A program made the translations under genes and the position numbers. A stretch of DNA of 64,000 nt from CALKJP01 sp046299555 (GTDB taxonomy: Bacteria; Bacteroidota; Bacteroidia; JACCXN01). The notes below the pieces were generated by a model. That model ran no database searches and was not told the origin of the DNA. It saw only the letters and a list, made by a program, of their open reading frames with translations. The stretch lies in NCBI GenBank assembly GCA_046299555.1, contig JBKBHS010000001.1:1116001-1180000 (forward strand). Direction: 5' to 3'. Positions 6,268-14,914 of this stretch are shown here, piece after piece; within the stretch, counting starts at the first letter, position 1, and each line of letters starts with the position of its first letter.

Positions 6268-8754
6268 ATGAAAAAAAAATTATGCTGCTTCATGCAGTTA
6301 AAAACCTACGTGGTTTTTGCTATGGTTGTATTATGGCCAACATTATTATTTGCACAATTCACAATTAGTGGAAAAGTAAAAGACAAATCAACCGGAGAGA
6401 GTTTAGCCGGGGCTACTGTGTTATTTGAAAATTCATATCGGGCTACGGCAACTAATTCGCAAGGAGAATTTATTTTTAAAAATGTAAAAGCCGGTGATTA
6501 TATTATTCAAATTTCATTTATTGGATATACAACCCAAAAAAAACAAATTACGTTACAAAACGATGTACAATTAGATATAGAATTAGAAAAAGCTGTTTTT
6601 CTTTCAGAAGAAGTAGTAATAAGTGCCACTCGAACAGATAAGCGTTCTGCATTAACTTTTACCAATGTAGAAAAAGAGCAAATTGAAAAAATAAATTTAG
6701 GACAAGATATCCCGATTTTACTTGATCAAACACCCTCGGTTGTTACGTATTCCGATGCAGGAGCCGGAGTAGGCTATACCGGTATTCGAATAAGAGGGAG
6801 CGATCCTACTCGTATTAATGTTACCATAAATGGTATTCCAATGAACGATGCAGAATCGCATGGAGTATGGTGGGTAAACATGCCTGACCTTGCAAGTTCG
6901 ATAGATAACATTCAAATTCAACGTGGGGTAGGTACTTCAACCAATGGAGCTGCTGCATTTGGTGCAAGCATAAATATACAAACAACTAAAGTGGCAGATG
7001 CTCCTTATGCTGAAATATCTAACTCTTATGGGTCATTTAATACCTTAAAGCATACTGCTAATTTTGGTACAGGATTACTTCCAAATAAATGGAGTTTCGA
7101 TGGTCGTTTATCTAAAATTACTTCCGATGGTTTTATTGATCGTGCTTCATCTGATTTAAAAGCCTATTTCCTGCAAGGGGGCTATTATGGCGAAAAAACA
7201 ATGCTACGTTTAGTAGCATTTTCAGGGAAAGAAAAAACTTATCAGGCATGGTATGGTGTGCCTGAAGCTAAATTAAGAGGAGATGAAAATTCATTGTTAG
7301 AACATTATTATAATAATTTGGGTGTTGCTTATAAAACACCTTTAGATTCAATAAATCTTTTCTCATCAAATCCGAGAACCTATAATCCTTATACTTACAA
7401 AGACGAAACAGATAACTATCAGCAAGATAATTATCAGGTTCATTTTACTCAACAATTACATCCAAAATTAATATTTAATACCTCTTTACATTATACTTAT
7501 GGTCGTGGATATTATGAGCAATTTCGAGTAAACGACCGTTTATCGCGTTATGGATTAGAAGATATAATAATAGATTCAACTGTTATTACTCAAACTGATT
7601 TAATTCGCAGACGATGGCTTGATAATGATTTTTATGGCTTGGTTTACTCTTTTAATTACAATAATCAAAAAGGACTAAATGTTATTTTGGGGGGCGGTTG
7701 GAACGAATATAAAGGAAAACATTTTGGCGAAGTAATTTGGGCACGTTTTGCAAGCAATGGTAATATTCGTCATCGCTACTATGATAATGATGCATTGAAA
7801 AATGATTTTAACACTTATTTGAAAGTAAATTATGAATTATTTTTAAATCTCTACACCTATGTTGATTTACAATATAGAGTAGTGCATTATTCATTTTTAG
7901 GTTTTGATAATGATTTAAGAAATGTGCAGCAAAGTGCTACTATGCCATTTTTTAATCCCAAAGCAGGTTTGGTGTATGAGTTAAATAGTAATAATTCATT
8001 CTATGCATCATATGCCGTTGCACATCGTGAACCAACTCGAAATGATTTTACAGAATCTACTCCCAATAGTCGTCCTAAACCCGAACGTTTAGAAAATGTT
8101 GAAGCCGGATATCGTTTTAAAGCATCAAATTTTCAAGTAAATGCGAATTACTTTTTAATGAATTATAAAAATCAATTGGTGCTAACAGGACAAATAAATG
8201 ATGTTGGGGCATACACAAGAACCAATATAGATGACAGCTATAGAACAGGTATTGAGCTTGAAGCCGCATATAGAATTATTAAACAGTTAACCTTATCAGG
8301 TATTGTTACTTACAGTCAAAATAAAATAAAGCAGTTTAATGAATATGTTGATGATTATGATACCTACACACAGGTAATGAATACTTACACAAATACCGAT
8401 ATTGCTTTTTCACCCAATTTAATTGGTGGTGCAACATTGACTTATGCTGCTAAAGGATTTGAATTAGCATGGATGAGTAAATATGTAAGTGAACAATATC
8501 TGGATAATACCATGAATGCAAATAGAAAACTAGATGCTTTTTTTGTAAATAACCTACGTACATCATATAGTTTTAAAACAAAATGGGTGAAAGAAATTGT
8601 ATTGAGTGCGCTCATAAATAATGTTTTAAACGAAGAGTATGAACCAAATGGATATACTTTTTCTTACATATTTGGCGGGCGAACAATAACTGAAAACTAT
8701 TATTACCCAATGGCCGGAAGAAACTTTCTGGCTGCTTTAACTCTTAAATTTTAG
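6268..8754 (+). CDS. TonB-dependent outer-membrane receptor, probable thiamine-compound importer
   Basis: 828-residue TonB-dependent receptor. Signal peptide to about residue 30 (LLFAQ), a carboxypeptidase-like regulatory beta-sandwich (residues 31-115, ISGKVKDKSTGESLAGATV), a plug domain (about 115-235, with IRIRGSDPTRINVTINGIPMND), and a 22-strand-type barrel ending in a C-terminal aromatic residue (LAALTLKF). The substrate is inferred from the TPP riboswitch directly upstream: a vitamin B1 receptor repressed when TPP is plentiful. Unlike many Bacteroidota thiamine loci, no inner-membrane permease or thiamine kinase follows; the next gene is uvrB on the other strand. An internal ATG at 6292 is an alternative start. 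The receptor class is certain; the ligand is fairly likely. Confidence 0.92.
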   Translation: MKKKLCCFMQLKTYVVFAMVVLWPTLLFAQFTISGKVKDKSTGESLAGATVLFENSYRATATNSQGEFIFKNVKAGDYIIQISFIGYTTQKKQITLQNDVQLDIELEKAVFLSEEVVISATRTDKRSALTFTNVEKEQIEKINLGQDIPILLDQTPSVVTYSDAGAGVGYTGIRIRGSDPTRINVTINGIPMNDAESHGVWWVNMPDLASSIDNIQIQRGVGTSTNGAAAFGASINIQTTKVADAPYAEISNSYGSFNTLKHTANFGTGLLPNKWSFDGRLSKITSDGFIDRASSDLKAYFLQGGYYGEKTMLRLVAFSGKEKTYQAWYGVPEAKLRGDENSLLEHYYNNLGVAYKTPLDSINLFSSNPRTYNPYTYKDETDNYQQDNYQVHFTQQLHPKLIFNTSLHYTYGRGYYEQFRVNDRLSRYGLEDIIIDSTVITQTDLIRRRWLDNDFYGLVYSFNYNNQKGLNVILGGGWNEYKGKHFGEVIWARFASNGNIRHRYYDNDALKNDFNTYLKVNYELFLNLYTYVDLQYRVVHYSFLGFDNDLRNVQQSATMPFFNPKAGLVYELNSNNSFYASYAVAHREPTRNDFTESTPNSRPKPERLENVEAGYRFKASNFQVNANYFLMNYKNQLVLTGQINDVGAYTRTNIDDSYRTGIELEAAYRIIKQLTLSGIVTYSQNKIKQFNEYVDDYDTYTQVMNTYTNTDIAFSPNLIGGATLTYAAKGFELAWMSKYVSEQYLDNTMNANRKLDAFFVNNLRTSYSFKTKWVKEIVLSALINNVLNEEYEPNGYTFSYIFGGRTITENYYYPMAGRNFLAALTLKF

Positions 8755-8772
8755 TTGAATTTAAACTAATAG

Positions 8773-8809
8773 AAAGAGGCAATCAAGATTTAGTGATTGC
8801 CTCTTTTTT
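8773..8809. terminator. intrinsic terminator between the TonB receptor and uvrB
   Basis: 13-bp inverted repeat AAAGAGGCAATCA (8773-8785) / TGATTGCCTCTTT (8794-8806) followed by more T. It lies between convergent genes. The plus-strand U-tract is stronger, but the A-run on the left also allows use by uvrB. Confidence 0.85.
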
Positions 8810-8827
8810 ATGATTTGGAAATAAATC

Positions 8828-10858
8828 TTATTCCAGCATTTTTTGCAGTTTAAACATTTCATCACGCAAACGAGCTGCTTCCATAAAGTCCATTTCGCGG
8901 GCTGCTTTTTCCATAGCCTTTTTGGTTTTAGCTATTGCTTTTTCAATAGCTTCTTTAGATTGATATTGAAGTTGAGGTTCTTCGGCAGCTATGGATGCAT
9001 TGCTTTCTTCTTCGGAATAGCTTTTAACTTTTCGTTTTTCTTTCAGTGGAGCTTTTTCGTTTTTACCGATTATCAGCATTCCGTCTTTTGATTTATTTAT
9101 CTGCGTTGGTGTAATATTGTGAGCATAATTGTATTCGATTTGTTTTAATCGTCTGCGCTGAGTTTCATCAATAGTTTTTTGCATTGATTCAGTAATGGTA
9201 TCAGCATACATAATTACTTTTCCATTTACATTTCTTGCAGCACGTCCTACGGTTTGAACTAACGAGCGTTCCGAACGCAAAAATCCTTCTTTATCGGCAT
9301 CCATTATGGCTACCAGCGATACTTCCGGCAAATCTAAACCTTCGCGCAGTAGATTTACCCCTACCAACACATCAAATAAACCTTTCCTTAAATCTTGTAA
9401 AATTTCTACTCGTTCCAAAGTGTCAATATCAGAATGAATATATCTACATCTTACCCCGGCTTTGTGTAAAAATTTTGTGAGTTCTTCTGCCATGCGTTTG
9501 GTAAGTGTAGTAACTAAAACACGTTCATCTTTTTCTGCTACTTGTCTTATTTCTTCCAATAAATCATCAATTTGATTTAAACTTGGTCGCACTTCAATTA
9601 TGGGGTCTAATAAGCCGGTAGGGCGAATTAATTGTTCTACAATAATACCACCTGATTGTTCTAATTCATATTCTGCAGGAGTGGCGCTAACAAAAATTAC
9701 TTGGTTAATTAATGATTCAAATTCGTCAAATTTTAATGGTCTGTTATCTAATGCAGCAGGCAAACGAAAACCATATGTTACCAAATTTTCTTTACGAGAA
9801 CGATCACCTCCGTACATGGCGCGTATTTGAGGAATAGTTACATGGCTTTCGTCTATTACCATTAAATAATCTTTAGGGAAATAATCCAGCAAACAGAAGG
9901 GGCGTGAACCGGGAGGTCGGCCATCAAAATAACGTGAATAGTTTTCTATTCCGCTACAGTAGCCTAATTCACGAATCATCTCCAAATCAAAATTTACGCG
10001 TTCTTCCAACCTTTTTGCTTCAAGATGTTGGCCGTTTTCTTTAAAAAAATCTACTTGTTTTACTAAGTCTTGTTGAATTTGCCAGATGGCATCTTTTGTT
10101 TTTTCTTTGGAGGTAACAAAAATATTGGCAGGATAAATATTTATGCTTTCAAAACTTTCGATATAAGTGCCATTATATGGATCAAAACTTTCTATACGTT
10201 CCACTTCATCTCCCCAAAAATAAATTCGCAAAGCATAATCAGCATATGCTATAAAAATATCTACCGTATCGCCTTTAACTCTAAATGAGCCACGATTAAA
10301 ATCGGCCTCAGTTCTGGCATACAAAGCATTTACCAGCTGAAATAAAAATTTATTTCGACTGATGGTTTTTCCAACTTCAATACGAATTACATTACTATGA
10401 AAATCTGCCGGATTTCCAATACCATAAATACAAGATACCGATGAAACTACAATTACATCTCTTCTGCCTGAAAGTAATGCGGAAGTTGCACTGAGTCGTA
10501 ATTTCTCAATATCGTCATTTATTGCTAAATCTTTTTCAATATAGGTATCGGTAGAGGGAATATATGCTTCCGGTTGATAATAATCGTAATACGAAACAAA
10601 ATATTCTACGGCATTTTTAGGGAAAAATTGCTTGAATTCGCTGTATAGTTGGGCTGCCAGTGTTTTATTATGACTTAAAACAAGAGTTGGTTTTTGTACT
10701 TTTTCAATTACATTAGCTATTGTAAAAGTTTTTCCTGATCCCGTTACACCAAGTAAGGTTTGTGCTCGTAAGCCGTTTTCTATCCCCTCACTAAGCTGAC
10801 GAATAGCTTCCGGCTGATCGCCCGTAGGTTTATAATCAGATACAATTTGAAATTTCAC
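8828..10858 (-). CDS. uvrB: excinuclease ABC subunit B
   Basis: 676-residue DNA-damage recognition helicase of nucleotide excision repair; partner of UvrA and UvrC. Walker A is GVTGSGKTFT (residues 38-47), the damage-probing beta-hairpin is YYDYYQPEAY, the Walker B/DEAD-like box is DESH, and helicase motifs V-VI run through LLREGLDLPEVSLV and QTVGRAARN. A C-terminal UVR domain (last ~40 residues, AREMDFMEAARLRDEMFKLQ) binds UvrC. Length is typical. The N-terminus MKFQIVSDYKPTGDQPEAI agrees with the family, fixing the start at 10858. An exact -7 element sits only a few bases upstream, so the mRNA may have almost no leader. Confidence 0.97.
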   Translation of the reverse strand: MKFQIVSDYKPTGDQPEAIRQLSEGIENGLRAQTLLGVTGSGKTFTIANVIEKVQKPTLVLSHNKTLAAQLYSEFKQFFPKNAVEYFVSYYDYYQPEAYIPSTDTYIEKDLAINDDIEKLRLSATSALLSGRRDVIVVSSVSCIYGIGNPADFHSNVIRIEVGKTISRNKFLFQLVNALYARTEADFNRGSFRVKGDTVDIFIAYADYALRIYFWGDEVERIESFDPYNGTYIESFESINIYPANIFVTSKEKTKDAIWQIQQDLVKQVDFFKENGQHLEAKRLEERVNFDLEMIRELGYCSGIENYSRYFDGRPPGSRPFCLLDYFPKDYLMVIDESHVTIPQIRAMYGGDRSRKENLVTYGFRLPAALDNRPLKFDEFESLINQVIFVSATPAEYELEQSGGIIVEQLIRPTGLLDPIIEVRPSLNQIDDLLEEIRQVAEKDERVLVTTLTKRMAEELTKFLHKAGVRCRYIHSDIDTLERVEILQDLRKGLFDVLVGVNLLREGLDLPEVSLVAIMDADKEGFLRSERSLVQTVGRAARNVNGKVIMYADTITESMQKTIDETQRRRLKQIEYNYAHNITPTQINKSKDGMLIIGKNEKAPLKEKRKVKSYSEEESNASIAAEEPQLQYQSKEAIEKAIAKTKKAMEKAAREMDFMEAARLRDEMFKLQKMLE

Positions 10859-10862
10859 TTTA

Positions 10863-10870
10863 CAAAGGTA
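10863..10870 (-). promoter_or_regulatory. -7 promoter element of uvrB
   Basis: The minus strand reads TACCTTTG, an exact TAnnTTTG match, ending 4 nt before the uvrB ATG. The predicted transcript start is at or within about 2 nt of the start codon. Confidence 0.6.
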
Positions 10871-10928
10871 AGTTATTTAAAAACTTAATTTTTTTAAGAT
10901 TGTTTAATTTTATGATATTTTTACAAAT

Positions 10929-11915
10929 ATGTTTTATTTTATAACATTCAAAGATATTGCAGAGGTATTTTCCAATACATTTAACATGTATGCCGAATAT
11001 ACCATGCATTCCCTAAAAAATCCTTCTTGGGATAATCCATTTTACATTGTACCTTCTATTTGCATTATCACCTTTATTCTGGAGGTAATTTTACCCAAAA
11101 AGAAAGCCTACAGCACTATTGGTCGTAAAGGATTTTTTCTCGATTTGTTTTATGTTTTTTTTATTGATTTTCTCTTAAATATAATTGGCTTTTATGCCAT
11201 GACCAGTGTAGTAGAATTTGTTTTCAGAAAATCATTAGCAGCTATTGGTATAGAATCTGTTATTGTGGCAGACATTCATAACTTACCATTTTTCTTTCAG
11301 TTTTTGGTTGCCTTTATATTAGTAGATTTTATGCAGTGGCTGGGGCATTTTATGTTGCATCGTTTTAATTTTTTATGGCATTTTCATAAAATCCACCATG
11401 CGCAAGAAGAGTTGGGTTTTGCATCAACGCGCCATTTTCATTGGTTTGAATATTTTGTGTTTAAACCACTTTTATACATTCCATTTAATTTTTTGAACTT
11501 TTCAGTAGCAGAGTTCGTGGGTATTTATCTTTGGTTTGGATTGTTTTTTACTTTCTTTTCGCATTGCAATGTAAAAGTTAAGTGGAAATGGTTTAATCTT
11601 ATTTTTATCAGCCCCGAAACACATTATTGGCATCATGCTAAAAATATTCCGCATAAATACGGAGTAAATTACGCATCAACTTTAACGCTTTGGGATCATT
11701 TATTTGGTTTTTACTATTACCCTAAAGATAAAGAACCTATTCTTGGAGTGCCCGACCAAAAGGAAATTCCTACAACTTTTTTAGGACAAATGTTTTTTCC
11801 ATTTAAAGAACTTTTGTTTACTAAAAAAGATAATATTCAAAAAATTGAAGAGCAAAGTATAAAAGTTAAATCAGATTTACCAAAATCGAATCTTTGGAAG
11901 AAAAAGAAAAAATAA
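10929..11915 (+). CDS. sterol desaturase / fatty acid hydroxylase family membrane protein
   Basis: 328-residue integral membrane di-iron oxygenase-like protein. Several long hydrophobic segments surround the histidine clusters expected of the family: HFMLHRFNFLWHFHKIHH starting near residue 139, HFHWFEY, and ETHYWHHAKNIPHKYG near residue 232. These would hold two irons and hydroxylate a lipid C-H bond at the cytoplasmic face. The substrate cannot be read from the sequence; bacterial members act on fatty acids, alkylglycerols or sphingolipids. The C-terminal tail is lysine-rich. The stop codon abuts the ATG of ruvX with no gap, so the two genes are probably cotranscribed. Confidence 0.88.
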   Translation: MFYFITFKDIAEVFSNTFNMYAEYTMHSLKNPSWDNPFYIVPSICIITFILEVILPKKKAYSTIGRKGFFLDLFYVFFIDFLLNIIGFYAMTSVVEFVFRKSLAAIGIESVIVADIHNLPFFFQFLVAFILVDFMQWLGHFMLHRFNFLWHFHKIHHAQEELGFASTRHFHWFEYFVFKPLLYIPFNFLNFSVAEFVGIYLWFGLFFTFFSHCNVKVKWKWFNLIFISPETHYWHHAKNIPHKYGVNYASTLTLWDHLFGFYYYPKDKEPILGVPDQKEIPTTFLGQMFFPFKELLFTKKDNIQKIEEQSIKVKSDLPKSNLWKKKKK

Positions 11916-12332
11916 ATGGGTAGAATTTTAGCTATAGATTACGGAGAAAAACGCTGTGGAATTGCCGTTACCGATTCCTTGAAAATAATTGCCAATGGAC
12001 TTCAAACGGTTGATACAAAAAACTTGATGGATTTTTTAAAAAATTACTTTCAAAAAGAAAATGTAGAAACCGTAGTGATTGGTGAACCCAAACGAATGAA
12101 TAATCAACCATCGTTCATTACTCCAAAAATTGAAAAGTTTATTTTAGAATTGAGCCAAGCATTTCCAAATATAAAAATTGAGCGTATGGATGAGCGTTTT
12201 ACTTCCAAAATGGCCTTTCAAACCATGATTGATGCAGGTTTAAAAAAGAAAGACCGCCAGAATAAAGCCCTGGTAGATACTATTAGCGCTACGATAATTC
12301 TACAATCATACCTCGAATCGAAGAGTTTTTAA
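11916..12332 (+). CDS. ruvX: RuvX/YqgF family RNase H-fold protein
   Basis: 138 residues with the YqgF fold: N-terminal ILAIDYGEKRCGIAVTD (catalytic Asp in the first strand), VVIGEPKRMNN in the middle, the conserved Glu in IERMDERFTSKMA, and the terminal Asp in ALVDTISATIILQSYLE. Family members act in 16S rRNA 5'-end processing and were first proposed as alternative Holliday-junction resolvases. The start codon directly follows the stop of the upstream hydroxylase gene. It is followed by the unusual structured intergenic element starting at 12355. Confidence 0.92.
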   Translation: MGRILAIDYGEKRCGIAVTDSLKIIANGLQTVDTKNLMDFLKNYFQKENVETVVIGEPKRMNNQPSFITPKIEKFILELSQAFPNIKIERMDERFTSKMAFQTMIDAGLKKKDRQNKALVDTISATIILQSYLESKSF

Positions 12333-12354
12333 CCTTTTTATTTTATTTAAATAA

Positions 12355-12741
12355 CTTTTTGGCTTGACCCAAAAAGCTACATAAAACTCAAGAGTCGCAT
12401 AAGGCTCTTTTCGCTCAAAACTCTGCTTTCAAGTTAATTCCGCATTCGCTGCTTTTCATTTTGTCCATTTTTTTACCCACATGCAACCGCTTCAAAAATG
12501 AAAAAAGGCTAATACACACGTTCTCACCCTCCTTAACTTGATACTGAGCAGTATGCGACTCATATTTTTTCTAATTAATAGAATAAAAGTGCAAAGGCAT
12601 AGGACGATTTGGAGCGGTGATGTGTGAAAATAGCGGTGATGACTGTGGCACGGCAAGCGTTGATTTGTGCGATAAACTTTCATCGCAGGGTTTTTTAAAT
12701 CGTCCGATTTCTTTTGGTACTTTTCTTTTAAAGAATAGTAC
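12355..12741. repeat. structured GC-richer intergenic element with nested inverted repeats (possible dispersed repeat or ncRNA)
   Basis: About 390 bp without a convincing gene; roughly 40% G+C by hand count against about one third in the surroundings. Perfect inverted repeats are: CTTTTTGG (12355-12362)/CCAAAAAG (12369-12376); GAGTCGCATA (12392-12401)/TATGCGACTC (12552-12561), enclosing TTTTCATTTT (12453-12462)/AAAATGAAAA (12495-12504); GGACGATTT (12602-12610)/AAATCGTCC (12697-12705), enclosing GCGAT/ATCGC (12679-12696 region) and two copies of AGCGGTGATG; and a last hairpin GTACT/AGTAC (12717-12741). There are no terminal repeats with target duplication and no transposase. An 83-codon frame on the minus strand is Cys/His/Arg-rich and not protein-like. 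It could be a genome-dispersed repeat or a structured RNA; only one copy is in this window. Confidence 0.45.
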
Positions 12742-12804
12742 AAGGATTTTGCATGCTGATAAATTGGCCTTATTACACCAATAATCTATTTGATATAAAA
12801 TAAC

Positions 12805-12812
12805 TAAATTTG
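12805..12812 (+). promoter_or_regulatory. -7 promoter element of def
   Basis: TAAATTTG is an exact TAnnTTTG match, 19 nt before the peptide deformylase ATG. No convincing -33 element at the normal spacing. Confidence 0.55.
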
Positions 12813-12831
12813 CATCCTTAAACTACTACGC

Positions 12832-13407
12832 ATGATATTACCCATAGTAGCATACGGTGACGATGTGCTGAAACAAAAAGCAGAAACAATTACACCCGAA
12901 TATCCGGATTTAAAACAATTAATTGCCGACATGTTCGAAACCATGTATAATGCGAAAGGCGTGGGTTTGGCAGCTCCGCAAATTGGAAAATCCATTCGAT
13001 TGTTTATTGTAGATGCTTCACCTTTTGCCGATGATGAAGAAGAAGATTTAACCCATCTCGAAAATTTTAAAAAAGTATTTATCAACGCTCAAATAATTGA
13101 AGAAGAAGGCAAAGAATGGGCTTTTAATGAGGGCTGTTTAAGTATACCGGGTATTAGAGAAGATGTATATCGAAAACCATCAGTTTTATTACGATATCAA
13201 GATGAAAATTTTAACCAATTTGAAGAACGATTTGATGGCATTGCAGCACGAATAATTCAACATGAATACGATCATATTGAAGGAATTTTATTTATAGAAC
13301 ATCTAAATCCTTTAAAACGCAGATTATTAAAAAGTAAATTAAATAATATTTCAAAAGGAGAAGTAAAAGTAGATTACAAAATGCGATTTCCAAACAAAAA
13401 AAGATAA
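12832..13407 (+). CDS. def: peptide deformylase
   Basis: 191-residue metalloenzyme removing the formyl group from the initiator methionine of new proteins. All three family motifs are intact: GVGLAAPQIG (near residues 43-52), EGCLSIPG with the metal-binding Cys, and HEYDH with two metal-binding histidines and the catalytic Glu. An acidic insertion (FADDEEEDLTHLENFKK) after residue 60 is common in Bacteroidota homologues. It begins a tight co-directional run with the TPR lipoprotein (3 bp gap) and rsgA (5 bp gap). Confidence 0.96.
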   Translation: MILPIVAYGDDVLKQKAETITPEYPDLKQLIADMFETMYNAKGVGLAAPQIGKSIRLFIVDASPFADDEEEDLTHLENFKKVFINAQIIEEEGKEWAFNEGCLSIPGIREDVYRKPSVLLRYQDENFNQFEERFDGIAARIIQHEYDHIEGILFIEHLNPLKRRLLKSKLNNISKGEVKVDYKMRFPNKKR

Positions 13408-13410
13408 ACT

Positions 13411-13971
13411 ATGATAAAATACAGGAATCAATTTTTAATTACCATTGTTGTATTGGCTATTTATGCATGCAGCAGTGAAACCAAAAATTTAGAAATTGCC
13501 GATTCAAAAGAAACATTGTTAAAGCAAGTTGATTCGATAGAACAACTATTATTCAGTTACGAAGCAGGAAGTTTAGCCAGTAATCAAGCAGCTGCAAAAA
13601 TTGTAAAACTTTATAATCAATTAGCAACCGAATATCCAAACGATCCAAATGCTCCGGAATATTTATTTAAAGCGGGTGAAGTATCTATGGGCATTAATAT
13701 GGATTTTGATGCTTTAGGATATTTTCAACGATTAGAGCGCGATTATCCAAAATTTGATAAAGCTCCGCATGCCTTGTTTTTACAAGCTTTTATTTGGGAT
13801 AATAAATTAAATGATGATGGCAAGGCAGAATTTTTATACAAACAATTTTTAGAAAAATATCCTATGCATGAAATGGCAAAGGATGCTCAATTCTCATTAG
13901 ATAATTTAGGCAAAAGTGATGAAGAATTGATAAAAGAATTTGAGCAAAAGCAAAAACAGCAAGGGGTTTAG
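13411..13971 (+). CDS. tetratricopeptide-repeat lipoprotein
   Basis: 186 residues. A signal sequence ends in a lipobox IYAC (about residues 17-20), so it is an exported lipoprotein. The remainder is helical with TPR-like repeats (AAAKIVKLYNQLATEYPNDP, APEYLFKAGEVSMGINMDFDALGYF, APHALFLQAFIWDNKLNDDGKAEFLYKQFLEKYP), resembling YbgF/CpoB or BamD-type scaffolds. The C-terminus is a Lys/Gln-rich helix. It lies between def and rsgA with only a few bases on each side. No enzymatic motif; the specific role is unknown. Confidence 0.8.
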   Translation: MIKYRNQFLITIVVLAIYACSSETKNLEIADSKETLLKQVDSIEQLLFSYEAGSLASNQAAAKIVKLYNQLATEYPNDPNAPEYLFKAGEVSMGINMDFDALGYFQRLERDYPKFDKAPHALFLQAFIWDNKLNDDGKAEFLYKQFLEKYPMHEMAKDAQFSLDNLGKSDEELIKEFEQKQKQQGV

Positions 13972-13976
13972 CATTC

Positions 13977-14909
13977 ATGAAGGGAACTGTTATAAAATCT
14001 ACCGGTAGTTGGTACCACGTACTTGCAGAAAACAACCAAAAGTATGAATGTCGTTTAAAAGGAAACTTTCGATTAAAAGGTCAAAAAAATACCAATCCCG
14101 TTACCGTTGGCGATCATGTTCAAATTGAAGTAGAATCAAATTCCAATATTGCTGTTATAACATCAATTGAAGAAAGAAAAAATTACATCATACGTAAAGC
14201 TACCAATCTTTCAAAGCAAACACACATTATAGCTTCTAATATTGATCAGGCTATTTTAGTAGTTACATTAGCTTATCCTCGTACTTCCACTGGTTTTATC
14301 GATCGTTTTTTAGTTACCGCAGAAGCTTATGGAATTCCGGTAGTTATTGTATTTAATAAAACGGATATATATGAAGGTGCAGGAATGGAAATAGTAAAAG
14401 AATTAGCAGCAGTGTATGAACATGCAGGATATAAAACTCTTTTTACATCAGCACTTAATAAAACAGGAATTAATGAATTAAAAGAAATAATGAAAAATAA
14501 AGTATCATTAATTTCAGGCCATTCCGGTGTTGGGAAATCAAGTTTAATCAATGCTTTAGATCCATCTTTAAACTTAAAAGTAGCAGAAATTTCCGAAACA
14601 CACGAAAAAGGAATGCATACTACAACTTTTGCTGAAATGTTCCCGCTTCCATTTGGTGGATTTATTATTGATACACCAGGTATAAAAGAGTTTGGAATGG
14701 TGGATATAAAACCGGAAGAACTTGGTCATTTTTTTCCTGAAATACGTGAGTTAATGTATCATTGCAAATACAATAATTGTTTACATCAAAATGAACCGGG
14801 TTGTGCAGTACGTAATGCAGTAAAAGAAAATCTATTTGACGAAGAGCGCTACATCAATTATCTGAATATTTTAAATAGCGAAGAATTAAAAAAGAAACAT
14901 TACGAGTAA
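13977..14909 (+). CDS. rsgA: ribosome small subunit-dependent GTPase A
   Basis: 310-residue circularly permuted GTPase that checks late 30S subunit assembly. An N-terminal OB fold comes first (GTVIKSTGSWYHVLAENNQKYECRLKG type). The G motifs then appear in permuted order: NKTD (G4), TSA (G5), GHSGVGKSSLIN (G1, about residue 181) and DTPG (G3). The C-terminal zinc knuckle is C-x4-C-x-H-x5-C (CKYNNCLHQNEPGC). Length is typical. The stop codon is 5 bp before the start of the frameshifted dtd gene, so the two are probably cotranscribed. Confidence 0.96.
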   Translation: MKGTVIKSTGSWYHVLAENNQKYECRLKGNFRLKGQKNTNPVTVGDHVQIEVESNSNIAVITSIEERKNYIIRKATNLSKQTHIIASNIDQAILVVTLAYPRTSTGFIDRFLVTAEAYGIPVVIVFNKTDIYEGAGMEIVKELAAVYEHAGYKTLFTSALNKTGINELKEIMKNKVSLISGHSGVGKSSLINALDPSLNLKVAEISETHEKGMHTTTFAEMFPLPFGGFIIDTPGIKEFGMVDIKPEELGHFFPEIRELMYHCKYNNCLHQNEPGCAVRNAVKENLFDEERYINYLNILNSEELKKKHYE

Positions 14910-14914
14910 AATTT

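Noticed and set aside
6159..6368. 69-codon frame starting inside the TPP riboswitch
   Set aside because: It overlaps the conserved aptamer and the receptor start in another frame, and the product has no features; unlikely to be translated.
12355..12376. CTTTTTGG/CCAAAAAG hairpin as terminator of ruvX
   Set aside because: No T-tract follows on the plus strand; it is treated as part of the structured element instead.
12492..12743. 83-codon open frame on the minus strand in the 12.3-12.8 kb spacer
   Set aside because: Rich in Cys, His, Arg and Ser with no domain or signal peptide, and it runs across the inverted repeats; it is better explained as chance opening in a structured element.
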